From the NCBI GenBank assembly GCA_017887325.1, contig JAGHIE010000008.1:1-64000 (forward strand): a stretch of DNA of 64,000 bases. Direction: 5' to 3'. A program made the position numbers and the translations under genes. The stretch is from Oscillospiraceae bacterium (GTDB taxonomy: Bacteria > Bacillota > Clostridia > Oscillospirales > Ruminococcaceae). Under the pieces are notes generated by a model. That model did no database searches. It was not told the origin of the DNA and saw only the letters and a list, made by a program, of their open reading frames with translations. Below are positions 42,710-52,042 of this stretch, piece by piece. Each line of letters starts with the position of its first letter. Position 1 is the stretch's first letter.

Positions 42710-43795
42710 TTTATTAACAAAATAAAAATTTGTTTCCCATGCTGGTATGTAAGGATGATGTCTTAAATAAATTTTATACCCATCATATAGTTCATTTACT
42801 AATAATGGCAATAAAAATAAATCACTATTTTTGTGATAAGCAGATAACAATATATTAGGTTTGTATTTTTTTATGGTATTAGTTGAACCTATTATAGATT
42901 CTTCTTCAGCTCCTTCTACATCAAATTTAAGCACTGAAACACGATTTCCATTTGTTACATTATCAACACTATCAACTATTGTTTCTATTCCATCAACACA
43001 ATTTAAAGTAGAATTTCTTCCTGCTTTATTTGAAAACAACATAACATCTTTTTTGGAATAACTACCACAATTTAGAGCATTTACGTTATCACAATCATTT
43101 AACCCTAGTTTTTCTATTTGCTTTAATAACTTTTTATAGTTTTTCTTATCTGGTTCAAATGCTGTAATAGAAGAAAAATTTCCACTAGTTGTGTTTAAAA
43201 ATTGCACAATAGTGTCCCCATTATATGCACCTAAATCCACATAATCTTCATTATTATTCAATTTTATTATGCTGTCATATATTTCTTCTACATCTGTTTG
43301 ACATGATTTTAAATAACTTATTTTCCCACTTATTTTAAAGTTTAATATATCTAGCATTACCTGTTTTGACTTTTCATCGCATAATAGGTCATACACTTTA
43401 TCAAATTCTTTTTCATATTTTTTTACATAATCTAAATCAAATATTACATCATCTACTATACAAACAGGTACATCAGGTGCATAAAATTCATGTTTTTCAC
43501 TTAAATTATATAAATAACTTAATAAAGGTTCTCTAAATGTTCCAAATGCTAAAACAATAATAAAATCAGAATAATTTTCCTCTATATAAGATAATTTTCT
43601 GACAGGAAATCCCATAAAAGAATGTCCTCTTTGAAAATCATCACTTGCAAAAATCCCTTCTAGTTTTATACCATATCTGTCAAATACATTCATTATTTTT
43701 AGAGCACCATCACCCATTCCATACATAAAAATAGGTTTATCTGTTTCTTTTAAATGTTGCCATACGCTTTTAGTTTCTTTTAATTTTTCTATCAT
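42707..43795 (-). CDS. FkbM family methyltransferase with N-terminal Rossmann-like domain
   Basis: A 362-residue protein. The first 150 residues look like a nucleotide-binding domain (FMYGMGDGALKIMNVFDRYG, then LEGIFASDD); residues about 175-340 are an FkbM-type SAM methyltransferase with VDLGAYNGDTIVQF as motif I and KFDVEGAE. FkbM proteins methylate sugars or lipids, often in surface polysaccharides; no glycan cluster is near. The ATG at 43795 follows GGAGAG; a TTG four codons upstream is part of it. It follows the ABC-F gene by 12 bases. Confidence 0.85.
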   Translation of the reverse strand: MIEKLKETKSVWQHLKETDKPIFMYGMGDGALKIMNVFDRYGIKLEGIFASDDFQRGHSFMGFPVRKLSYIEENYSDFIIVLAFGTFREPLLSYLYNLSEKHEFYAPDVPVCIVDDVIFDLDYVKKYEKEFDKVYDLLCDEKSKQVMLDILNFKISGKISYLKSCQTDVEEIYDSIIKLNNNEDYVDLGAYNGDTIVQFLNTTSGNFSSITAFEPDKKNYKKLLKQIEKLGLNDCDNVNALNCGSYSKKDVMLFSNKAGRNSTLNCVDGIETIVDSVDNVTNGNRVSVLKFDVEGAEEESIIGSTNTIKKYKPNILLSAYHKNSDLFLLPLLVNELYDGYKIYLRHHPYIPAWETNFYFVNK

Positions 43796-43807
43796 AGTTC
43801 TCTCCAA

Positions 43808-45727
43808 TTATTCATTAAGCATTAGCCATTCTTCCATATATTCATCATTTTCTAATTTTGCTTTTTCCAATCTCTCACATTTTTCAGTCAATAATGCGTA
43901 ATCAGAAGAAATATTAGGGTCAGCTATTTCCGTTTGCAATGTTTCTATTTCTTCTTCCAAAGCAAACATTAATTTTTCTAGTTGTGATATCCTGTTTCTT
44001 CTCTTTGCATCTTCACTTCGTTGTTGTTTTGAACGATACTGGCTTTGTGCCCCTTTTCTTTCTTTTTCTTTTACCTCTTGCTTTTCTTTTGTTTCTTGTT
44101 CTTTTATTATTTTTGATTTTTCTAAATAATAGTCATAGTTACCATCATAAATAACTAGTCCATTATCGGTCATTTCTATAATTTTAGTAGGTATAGCGTT
44201 TAAAAAATAACGGTCATGGGATACAAATAATAATGTCCCATCAAATTCTGTCAAAGCTCTTTCCAATTCTTCTTTACTAGCTAAATCTAAATGGTTTGTA
44301 GGTTCGTCAAATAACAATGTGTTAGAATGTTCTGTAACCATAATTGCAAAACTAAGTCTTGCTCTTTCCCCACCACTTATTACAGATACTTTTTTATACA
44401 CATTATCATCAGAAATCAACATCTGTCCTAAAATTCCTCTAACTTTAAACTCAGGTAAATTAGGAAATCTGTTCCACAACTCATCTAAAACTGTATTTTC
44501 AAAATTCAAATTTTTATTTTCTTGTTCGTAGTATGAAACATCAACATTTCTACCCCAAATTATTTCTCCTGTACTTTGCGTATTAATTCCCAAAACAGCT
44601 TTTAAAAGAGTTGATTTCCCAATACCATTTCTACCAATTAAAGCTATTTTTTCTCCTCTTTTCATAGTAAAATTAATGTCTTTACAAAGAGTTATTTCAT
44701 CAATACCATTTCCAACTTTTAAATCTAAATCTTCAACAATCAAAACATCTTTTACAGGAGATCTATCATATGTAAACTCAAAATGCGGTGTCTTTTCATA
44801 TGTTATTGGTTTTTCTAAAATCTCCATATTTTCCAATTGATGTAATCTACTCTTAGCACTATTAGATGTTGACGCCCTTGCTATGTTTTTCTCTGCATAT
44901 TCTATCATAGATGCTATTTTATTTTGTTGTTGATTGTATTCTTTTAATTCAAACTCTATTCTTTCTTTTTTTAGTTGTTTGTATTTTGTATAATTACCTT
45001 TATATGTATATACATTTTTATTTGATACTTCCCAAATCTTTGTTACCATTTTATCTAGAAAATATCTATCATGGGATACTACTAAAATAGCACCTTTATA
45101 ATTTAATAAATATTCTTCTAACCATGATAATGTTCTAAAATCAAGGTGATTTGTAGGTTCGTCCAATATCAATAAATTTGGTTCTTCTAACAATAATTTA
45201 GCTAAAGCAAGTCTTGTTTTTTCACCACCACTAAGTGTAGCAATATTAGTGCTATATGCTTTATCAGAAAATCCCATACCATTTAATATTGTTTTTATTT
45301 TTACATCTATATTGTATCCTTCTTTTACTTCGAAATATGTTGATAATTTGGCATATCTATCCGCTAATTCTTTATACTCATCACTATCATGATTTTCTAC
45401 TCTTGCCATTTGATGTTCTAATTCTCTTAAATTTTCTTCAATATCTTTAAGTTCTGAAAAAACAGAAAGCATTTCATCATAAATGTTATTTTGTATATCA
45501 AGTCCTGTATTTTGTCTTAAATATCCAATAGAAGTAGTTTTTTCTATAAATACATCACCGGTATCTATATCGCTTTTTTCTGCAATTATATTTAATAATG
45601 TAGTTTTACCAGCACCATTTACACCTATAAGACCTATTCTATCTTTATCTTCTATTGTCAGATTTATATTATTTAAGATGATTTTATCTCCAAAACTTTT
45701 TGTTACATCTTTTATAGTTAAAACCAT
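43808..45727 (-). CDS. ABC-F family ATP-binding protein
   Basis: A 639-residue soluble protein with two ABC ATPase domains and no membrane segments. Walker A motifs are GVNGAGKTTL and GRNGIGKSTLL; signatures are LSGGEKTR and ISGGERAR; Walker B motifs end in DEPTNHLD in both. A linker of about 80 residues and a long charged C-terminal coiled coil (KEKQEVKEKERKGAQ region) complete it. ABC-F proteins act on the ribosome in translation or antibiotic protection; this Uup/YdiF-like member more likely has a housekeeping role. A TTTAGAAAGGA leader precedes the ATG. Confidence 0.93.
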   Translation of the reverse strand: MVLTIKDVTKSFGDKIILNNINLTIEDKDRIGLIGVNGAGKTTLLNIIAEKSDIDTGDVFIEKTTSIGYLRQNTGLDIQNNIYDEMLSVFSELKDIEENLRELEHQMARVENHDSDEYKELADRYAKLSTYFEVKEGYNIDVKIKTILNGMGFSDKAYSTNIATLSGGEKTRLALAKLLLEEPNLLILDEPTNHLDFRTLSWLEEYLLNYKGAILVVSHDRYFLDKMVTKIWEVSNKNVYTYKGNYTKYKQLKKERIEFELKEYNQQQNKIASMIEYAEKNIARASTSNSAKSRLHQLENMEILEKPITYEKTPHFEFTYDRSPVKDVLIVEDLDLKVGNGIDEITLCKDINFTMKRGEKIALIGRNGIGKSTLLKAVLGINTQSTGEIIWGRNVDVSYYEQENKNLNFENTVLDELWNRFPNLPEFKVRGILGQMLISDDNVYKKVSVISGGERARLSFAIMVTEHSNTLLFDEPTNHLDLASKEELERALTEFDGTLLFVSHDRYFLNAIPTKIIEMTDNGLVIYDGNYDYYLEKSKIIKEQETKEKQEVKEKERKGAQSQYRSKQQRSEDAKRRNRISQLEKLMFALEEEIETLQTEIADPNISSDYALLTEKCERLEKAKLENDEYMEEWLMLNE

Positions 45728-45798
45728 TTCGGTAAAATCCTTTCTAAAACTAATATTTTGTCTAGTATATTTTAACTCATTATGCTAAGTTTTACAAG

Positions 45799-45834
45799 AA
45801 AAAACAGAAGCCTAGTATAAATACTAGACTTCTG
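45799..45834 (-). terminator. Terminator of the GH112 operon
   Basis: Minus strand: stem CAGAAG-CTAGTAT and complement with one mismatch, followed by TTTTTT, after the GH112 stop codon. Confidence 0.9.
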
Positions 45835-45876
45835 CCCATATATAAATAATTTAGAGGTAAATTATAAATATAGCTA

Positions 45877-48042
45877 TTAAATTTCGTACCAAATGATTTC
45901 GTTTGCATCTAAATCTAAATCAAAGCTTGTTCCATCTCCACGATAAACAGTTGTGCTTTGTGGTTCATAAGTATTATTAACTACACAATACTTGCCATTT
46001 TTAACATAAGCATGTACTTCAACATTAAAGTTAGTGCTAAACCATTTGTGTAAATTTTCTTCGTCATGACTTGCCCATATAATTGAACGATATAACAATC
46101 TACTATTTTCAAAACTATATGGTAAACCACTAATATATACACTTCTACCTTTACCAAAATCATTAACAGCAAGTTGAACTTCTTTATCAATTTGCTTAAT
46201 AATTGTTGTATCATCTAAAGCAAATATATTTTTCTTACCTTCACCAAAATCAATATCTTTTGTGCAATCTTCTGTTATAAAGTGTTCATGTTCGTCCCAA
46301 TTGTATTTATCAGTGTTTAGATTAAATCCTCTTTCTTCTTCAACACCTAATACATTAGCTAATTGGAAGTATCTTCCTTGGTGTTGATATGCTGTTGGTT
46401 CACCAACACCAATAAATCCACCGCCATTATATACAAACTCTTTAACTCTTTCTACAATAACAGGATCAATCCAATTATCTCCACCACTATAAGCTGTGTC
46501 AGCATCGCCAACATTTAAAATAACATCAAAGTCTTTTAAGAAATCTTTGTCATTTCTAATATCATCAAAGCTTATAAAGTGTACATCAAATGGAGCACCA
46601 CTCAATGCTTCTATAATGCCAGCATATGAATAATTTTGTTTGTAGTATAAAGCATGGTGAACCATATGATTACCCCAAGCTCTCATTTTACCCCAAGAAT
46701 TTAAAACACCAACTTTTTTTACGCAATATGGAGTTGTTCCTTTAATATTATCATATAGTGTTCTAAATTCATTACAAACACTTTCTACATAATCTATAAA
46801 TTCTGGGAATTCAATTGCAAGTTTTAAATATCCACCATAACCTATTCTATCAATAGGTTTTCTTAAAATAGCTCTTCTTGCTGTAACCCAGTTTACTTTA
46901 GCTTCTTTTACAGGATCTCCACCTTCATGGAATGTATCTGGGAAGAAGTAAGGTAAAAATCTTCCTTCTGTATATTTTACTCCAGGAATATCACTAATTA
47001 ATCTCAATGTTGAACCATTACCAACACTACCAACTACAGCATCTAAGCCTATAGTTTTAAATTCGTCCATAAATGGTTCCATACCAATCCAATGGTCGCC
47101 TAAGAACATCATAGCTTCTTTGCCATATTCATGTGTAATATCAACCATTTCTTTTGCAAGTTTAGCAACTTCTCGTCTTTGGAAATCTTGGAAATCTCTG
47201 AATTCTTTACTAGGAATTCTATAAGTATTGTTCATGTATCCTTGGTCAATTATAAATTCTGGTCTAAATTTATAACCAACTTCTTTTTCAAATTGTTCTA
47301 GAATATATGGACTTACTGAAGCAGAGTAACCATACCAATCAACATATTTTTCTCTTGCTAATTCATCAAATATTAATGTAAATTGATGGAAGAAAGTTGT
47401 GTATCTAATTACATCAATATGTGGATTTTTTTCGATATAGTTTCTTAATCTTTTCATTGTAAATTCTTTTGTTTTTGGTTGTCTAACATCAAAAGTAATT
47501 TGATGTTCAACATCTTTCCAATCATTTACAACCGCATTATACATATGTACAGGATCCCACATAATATATGCTAAGAAACTTACTGTATAGTCATGGAAAG
47601 GAACAGCATTTGTAATTGTTACATCTCCTGTTTCTTCACTATAACTCCATAAATCAGTAGGAACTACCTCACCTGTTGTTCTGTCAATTACTTCCCACCA
47701 GCGTTTTATATCGTCATTTGAGTTTACTTTTAACATATCTGGATATAAATGGTCCATTAAATGAATACTTAAAGTATTTTCAACTGCAGTATGGAATGAA
47801 GTCATTATGTACATTTGTTGAATTTCATCTGGATTAGCTTTAGCCCATTCATTATCTTTTCTTGTTGTATAATATGTTGAATAAACTTTTGCATCTACAT
47901 TTCTTAATTCTTCTGGATAATCTGTTCCATCGCAATCTCTTATTGCATCAGCGCCCCATCTTTCTACTAATTCTAGAGTTTCCTTTACAACATCAACATC
48001 TGTAGGTATTGTAACTCTACCTTTTTTTGTGTTATTTTCCAT
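45877..48042 (-). CDS. GH112 beta-galactoside phosphorylase (galacto-N-biose/lacto-N-biose type)
   Basis: A 721-residue cytoplasmic phosphorylase. The N-terminus (GRVTIPTD, then ERWGADAIRDCDGTDYPEEL) is the strongly conserved GH112 opening; the (beta/alpha)8 barrel follows, then a class-I-amidotransferase-like domain and a small C-terminal beta domain. GH112 enzymes split Gal-beta-1,3-GlcNAc/GalNAc, or Gal-beta-1,4-rhamnose in one clostridial branch, with phosphate to give galactose 1-phosphate. Sequence inspection does not decide between them. It ends an operon with a sugar ABC importer. GGAGGG precedes the ATG. Confidence 0.95.
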   Translation of the reverse strand: MENNTKKGRVTIPTDVDVVKETLELVERWGADAIRDCDGTDYPEELRNVDAKVYSTYYTTRKDNEWAKANPDEIQQMYIMTSFHTAVENTLSIHLMDHLYPDMLKVNSNDDIKRWWEVIDRTTGEVVPTDLWSYSEETGDVTITNAVPFHDYTVSFLAYIMWDPVHMYNAVVNDWKDVEHQITFDVRQPKTKEFTMKRLRNYIEKNPHIDVIRYTTFFHQFTLIFDELAREKYVDWYGYSASVSPYILEQFEKEVGYKFRPEFIIDQGYMNNTYRIPSKEFRDFQDFQRREVAKLAKEMVDITHEYGKEAMMFLGDHWIGMEPFMDEFKTIGLDAVVGSVGNGSTLRLISDIPGVKYTEGRFLPYFFPDTFHEGGDPVKEAKVNWVTARRAILRKPIDRIGYGGYLKLAIEFPEFIDYVESVCNEFRTLYDNIKGTTPYCVKKVGVLNSWGKMRAWGNHMVHHALYYKQNYSYAGIIEALSGAPFDVHFISFDDIRNDKDFLKDFDVILNVGDADTAYSGGDNWIDPVIVERVKEFVYNGGGFIGVGEPTAYQHQGRYFQLANVLGVEEERGFNLNTDKYNWDEHEHFITEDCTKDIDFGEGKKNIFALDDTTIIKQIDKEVQLAVNDFGKGRSVYISGLPYSFENSRLLYRSIIWASHDEENLHKWFSTNFNVEVHAYVKNGKYCVVNNTYEPQSTTVYRGDGTSFDLDLDANEIIWYEI

Positions 48043-48065
48043 TTATATTCCCTCCGAATGATTTG

Positions 48066-48251
48066 TTATTTATAAAAGCTATTGTAATATGCTAATAAAC
48101 ATACTAAACCTGCTATACCTACAAGCATTTTTATAGTACCTGGAATACCTATTTGTGGTTGGCCTGTGATTATTAAAAACAAACTTATAGCCAATACTAA
48201 TATGCAAACAATTGCATTTATTATTTTATGCTCTTTCATAAAATTTTTCAT
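48066..48251 (-). CDS. Small two-helix membrane protein in the GH112 operon
   Basis: A 61-residue protein with two hydrophobic helices joined by a short polar turn (TGQPQIGIPGT) and a basic N-terminus. I do not know a function; it resembles small uncharacterised membrane proteins (possibly DUF6903) seen with such sugar operons. The ATG at 48251 was chosen because AGGAAGG precedes it; the GTG at 48260 overlaps that site. It lies between the permease and the phosphorylase with short gaps, so it is probably a real operon member. Confidence 0.75.
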   Translation of the reverse strand: MKNFMKEHKIINAIVCILVLAISLFLIITGQPQIGIPGTIKMLVGIAGLVCLLAYYNSFYK

Positions 48252-48267
48252 AGTAATCACCTTCCTA

Positions 48268-49149
48268 TTAACCTTTTACCCCACCAGCTGTCATACCTTG
48301 TGTTAATTGTTTTTGTACTAACATATATAGAATGAATGTTGGTAACATTACAACTACTAAACCTGCATATAATTGTCCATATGTTGCAGCTGCTTTTTGA
48401 GCATTCATAAGGTTTAATAAACCAACTGATAATGTGTATTTCTTTTCATCTGCCATAAGTGTTAATGCTAAAGCATATTCATTCCAGTATGCTAAAAATT
48501 GGAATAAAATAACTGTTAAAATACTTGGTTTTGCCATAGGGAACATAATAGAAACCATTGTTCTAAAATATGTTGCACCATCTACATAAGCTGCTTCTTC
48601 AAAATCTTTAGGTAAAGTTTTAAAGTAACTTGATAATAAGAAGATTGTAAATGCTAAAGATGTAGAAGCGTATACTAAAGATAAAACTACTTGATTGTTT
48701 AAAAATAATTGTTTTATACCAAATGTTTTTCCTAAGAATTTATCAGCTTCTGATAACATTAAGAATATTGGTACAACTAGATAACTTAAGTTTACAAATA
48801 TACCAGCCATAAAGCACACATTTAAGAATTTTTGTCCTTTAAATTTATAACGGGATAAAACATATGCAGCTGGTAAAGCTATTACTAATAAGAAAGCTAA
48901 AGCGATAGCTGTTACAATTATTGAGTTTAAGAAAAAGTTTTGCATATTTGCTTTTTCAAAAGCATCTATAAAGTTTTGATAATGAAAACCTTTAGGTAAT
49001 GTCCATGGGTTTCTGTAAAATTCAGAATTTTCTTTTACAGATGCAAAAAATACCCAACCTACTGGAACAATAATGCTTAAAGCTAAAAGTACTAGGGCGA
49101 TATATGTAATAGTTTTTCCTAGTATAATACCTGTTTTACTTGATTTCAT
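48268..49149 (-). CDS. Carbohydrate ABC transporter permease (MalG type)
   Basis: A 293-residue membrane protein with six helices. The EAA loop that contacts the ATPase is EEAAYVDGATYFRTMVSIMFP; the C-terminus QGMTAGGVKG is typical of this permease class. It pairs with the permease at 49170 and the binding protein at 50246. No ATPase subunit is encoded in the operon, so a shared MsmK/UgpC-type ATPase elsewhere is expected. AAAGGGGA precedes the ATG. Confidence 0.95.
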   Translation of the reverse strand: MKSSKTGIILGKTITYIALVLLALSIIVPVGWVFFASVKENSEFYRNPWTLPKGFHYQNFIDAFEKANMQNFFLNSIIVTAIALAFLLVIALPAAYVLSRYKFKGQKFLNVCFMAGIFVNLSYLVVPIFLMLSEADKFLGKTFGIKQLFLNNQVVLSLVYASTSLAFTIFLLSSYFKTLPKDFEEAAYVDGATYFRTMVSIMFPMAKPSILTVILFQFLAYWNEYALALTLMADEKKYTLSVGLLNLMNAQKAAATYGQLYAGLVVVMLPTFILYMLVQKQLTQGMTAGGVKG

Positions 49150-49169
49150 AATATTTATATCCCCTTTCC

Positions 49170-50060
49170 TTAAAACTCTATAACATCTCGTTTTGTTACT
49201 GCGTTTATAACAGCAGATAAACCAAATGAGAAAGTAAATACGATAACACCAATAGCCATACCATATCCATATGAACCGTTTGTGTATGCTTGTTTATACA
49301 TATAACTTAAAAATACTTCTGAACCACCATCTGGGTTACCTTGAGTCATAGCTTGAACTAATAAGAAACTCATATTGATTGAAGAAATAATGAAGAAACT
49401 TAATGTAGTTCTGATATTAACCCATATTAAAGGTAATGTGATTGTAAAGAATTGTTTTATTGGTCCAACACCTTCCAAATCTGCTGATTCATATAAACTT
49501 TCTGGAATAGCAGACATACTTGACATATACATTACCATGTAGTAACCAATAGCTTGCCAAATTAAAACAATAACCATACTATAAATAACTGTTTTTTGGC
49601 TTCCTAACCATGATATTGAAACTTCTTTGCCTGCAAATATACTCAAAATACCGTTTAATAAACCATTTCTTTGATCTAAAATTGCTGAGAATACAGCAGA
49701 AATTACAACCATTGATAAAATATTTGGTATATAGAATATTACTCTAAAAAAGTTTTTAAATTTCATTTTAGCTCTTACTAATATACCTGCAAAAGTTAAT
49801 GCAAATATTAAAGTTACCATTGTAACTAAAGCTATTATTAATACAGTATTTTGGAATGATTGAAAGAATTTTGCGTCTTTCATTAAGTTTTTAAAGTTTT
49901 CTAATCCTACAAATGATTTATTTGCAGAAAATCCACCCCATTTGTATAAAGACATTCTAAAAACATTTATTGTTGGAAAAACTACAAAAATAAAAAATAA
50001 TATAGTAGCTGGTGCTACACAAAAAAAGACAAATCGTCCTCTTCCTTTTTGCTTATCCAT
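49170..50060 (-). CDS. Carbohydrate ABC transporter permease (MalF type)
   Basis: A 296-residue six-helix permease with a short N-terminus. Its EAA loop is ESADLEGVGPIKQFFTITLP. It forms a heterodimer with the next gene product. GAGGT precedes the ATG. A terminator-like hairpin lies between it and the upstream binding-protein gene. Confidence 0.95.
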   Translation of the reverse strand: MDKQKGRGRFVFFCVAPATILFFIFVVFPTINVFRMSLYKWGGFSANKSFVGLENFKNLMKDAKFFQSFQNTVLIIALVTMVTLIFALTFAGILVRAKMKFKNFFRVIFYIPNILSMVVISAVFSAILDQRNGLLNGILSIFAGKEVSISWLGSQKTVIYSMVIVLIWQAIGYYMVMYMSSMSAIPESLYESADLEGVGPIKQFFTITLPLIWVNIRTTLSFFIISSINMSFLLVQAMTQGNPDGGSEVFLSYMYKQAYTNGSYGYGMAIGVIVFTFSFGLSAVINAVTKRDVIEF

Positions 50061-50135
50061 ATTGATACCTCATTTCTCATTGTAAATATATTTAAAGACA
50101 TCACCATACAATGATTTCTAATCTCCTTTTTCTTT

Positions 50136-50167
50136 AAAAAATCGACGGGTTTAAAACAACCCGTCGA
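50136..50167 (-). terminator. Intra-operon hairpin between binding protein and permease genes
   Basis: Minus strand: perfect 10-bp stem TCGACGGGTT/AACCCGTCGA followed by TTTTTT. It looks like a complete Rho-independent terminator inside the operon, which would give more binding protein than permease. Confidence 0.85.
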
Positions 50168-50245
50168 CCTTTCAAGTTGGACTCTTTCTCAAAAGCCCTT
50201 AAGGGATTTAATTATATGAAAATTATTACTTTTTGCCAGATTATT

Positions 50246-51607
50246 TTATTGTAGATTTTCTACTACATCTATGCATTCAGCTTTCCATTGGTCAACAGTT
50301 TTTTCTCCATTTACAACACTATTAAATGTTTCGCAAGTAACTGTTTTTAGGTTACGACCATCAGCTGTTTGTTTACCTGTAAAGTTAGCCATTACAGCGT
50401 TTGCATTGTCTAAAACTGAGAATAATGTAATGTTTTCATTTGGATTGCCATCTTTATCTTTTTCTGGGAACATAGCTGTTACACCTTGAATTGGTTGAGC
50501 AGCGCCATATTTAGCAAAAATTTCAGCTGCTTTATCGCTATACATAAATGCCATAAATTCTTTACCTAATTCTGGGTTTTTAGCTTGTTTTGGAATCCAA
50601 GCATTTTCGATGAATGTTAAAACATTACTTGTTTCGCCTTCTTTAGAAACTGGTAAAGCTGTTTGACCCCATTTAAATCCATCTGCTCTTGGAGCTTGAG
50701 ACATTTCGCCTACAATCCAAGTACCATTTGGCATGAATAAAGCTTTGTTATCTAAGATTAATTGTTGGTTTTTAGTAAAGTTTTGTGGGTTTGCATTACC
50801 AACAACTGATCCTTCAACATATTTAGCAAGATCACCCATTATTTTGAAGAATTCATCTGTTGTTGATGATTTCCAAGCTTCTACATCACCAGCAGCCATT
50901 TTGTTCATATAATCAACGCCACCTAAGTTACTCCATAAAGCAAAGTAGAAAGCGTCAAAGTAACCAGCCATTGGATAAGCAAATAAACTTGGTTCTCCTT
51001 CTTTTTCTTTATCTTTTAATGTTTTACCTAATTCAAACATTTGATCCCAAGTTTTTGGAACTTCAATTCCTTTAGTTTCTAATAAATTAGCATTGTAGTA
51101 TAAACCACATGGGCTGTAGAACATTGGAGCGAAGTAATAAGCATCATCACCATCTGCTTTGTTTGGTTTTAATGCTTCTGCATCTAAGAAACCTGACATC
51201 ATTTTATCTTTAGGTGTTTTTTCTTCTCCTGGAATTTTCATATCAAATACATCATCAATAGGAGCGATTTCACCTTCTTTTAATAATGTATCTGTTAAAC
51301 CAGCTTCACGACCTAATGATAATAACATAAAGTCTGGATAATCACCTTGGCTCATTTGAGGTCTTAATTTATCTTCGATTTTTTTATCGATTGTTAATTC
51401 TACTTTAACACCTTCTTTTGTTTCTTCAAAAGCTTTTACAACTTCTTTCCAAACATCTGAACCATAAGCAGATTCTAAAGCAGCAACTTTTAATACATTT
51501 TTGTCTTCACCACTATTTGAAGAACCTCCTTTAGAACCACAGCTAGCTAATGTTGTTGTTGCTAATATACCTGCTAACAACAAAGAAAAAACTCTTTTAA
51601 TTTTCAT
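50246..51607 (-). CDS. Sugar ABC transporter substrate-binding lipoprotein
   Basis: A 453-residue extracellular lipoprotein. The N-terminus has a basic start, a hydrophobic stretch and the lipobox TLASC, giving a lipidated cysteine near residue 22, then a Ser/Gly-rich linker. The rest is a family-1 solute-binding protein (VELTIDKKIEDKL, PMFYSPCGLYYN, GTWIVGEMSQAP). The ligand is probably an oligosaccharide handled by the GH112 phosphorylase. The ATG at 51607 follows GGAGGT. Confidence 0.95.
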   Translation of the reverse strand: MKIKRVFSLLLAGILATTTLASCGSKGGSSNSGEDKNVLKVAALESAYGSDVWKEVVKAFEETKEGVKVELTIDKKIEDKLRPQMSQGDYPDFMLLSLGREAGLTDTLLKEGEIAPIDDVFDMKIPGEEKTPKDKMMSGFLDAEALKPNKADGDDAYYFAPMFYSPCGLYYNANLLETKGIEVPKTWDQMFELGKTLKDKEKEGEPSLFAYPMAGYFDAFYFALWSNLGGVDYMNKMAAGDVEAWKSSTTDEFFKIMGDLAKYVEGSVVGNANPQNFTKNQQLILDNKALFMPNGTWIVGEMSQAPRADGFKWGQTALPVSKEGETSNVLTFIENAWIPKQAKNPELGKEFMAFMYSDKAAEIFAKYGAAQPIQGVTAMFPEKDKDGNPNENITLFSVLDNANAVMANFTGKQTADGRNLKTVTCETFNSVVNGEKTVDQWKAECIDVVENLQ

Positions 51608-51656
51608 TGTCTTTACCTCCAAATTTTCATAAATTCATTTTCCGAATACCTTTGAA

Positions 51657-51678
51657 TAAAGCGTTTTGTTTTGCTTTA
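51657..51678. promoter_or_regulatory. Inverted repeat in the leader of the sugar-importer operon
   Basis: TAAAGC-N10-GCTTTA, perfect 6-bp arms, between the predicted transcription start and the binding-protein gene. Repressor or AraC binding is possible; it is not a good CcpA cre match. Confidence 0.4.
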
Positions 51679-51690
51679 TGTTATACTCTT

Positions 51691-51718
51691 ATTATAGTAT
51701 TTTTTTTATATAAAACAA
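51691..51718 (-). promoter_or_regulatory. Promoter of the sugar-importer/GH112 operon
   Basis: Minus-strand TTGTTT (51713-51718), 16-base spacer, perfect TATAAT (51691-51696). The weak -35 suits activator control. Confidence 0.6.
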
Positions 51719-51951
51719 GCCACTTCTTGCTAAAACATTTATATATATTGCTTTTTTCCATTAAATTTATAAAAAAATATAATTTTTTAAGCATTTTTAT
51801 GTCATTTTGCTACTATTTCATATTTTATTTATATAATTATCTCAATTTTCACTTAGTATAATATACATATTTATCAATATAAATATACATCAATATACTT
51901 TTTTATATTATATACACAAAACAGTATTTTTTATTTTTGATTATTTCACAA

Positions 51952-51980
51952 TTGATTTTTATATAAATTAATTGTAGAAT
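51952..51980 (+). promoter_or_regulatory. Promoter of the AraC-type gene at 52043
   Basis: -35 TTGATT (51952-51957), 17-base spacer, -10 TAGAAT (51975-51980). Confidence 0.6.
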
Positions 51981-52042
51981 AACAATATATCTATGTTTTT
52001 GATATTTTATAGCAAAATTTCTAAAGGAGTATTTATGTATTT

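Larger units (their letters stand above)
51608..52042. other. 435-base divergent regulatory region between binding-protein and AraC genes
   Basis: Very AT-rich. It contains the binding-protein promoter with a downstream inverted repeat, the AraC-gene promoter, and an AT-rich stretch (about 51720-51950) in which I see no gene. A plus-strand open frame at 51607-51861 has no ribosome site and hydrophobic low-complexity content, and is judged spurious. Confidence 0.7.

Noticed and set aside
51607..51861. Plus-strand open frame of 84 codons in the divergent region before the AraC gene
   Set aside because: Hydrophobic low-complexity product, no Shine-Dalgarno sequence, and it overlaps the binding-protein start and promoter.
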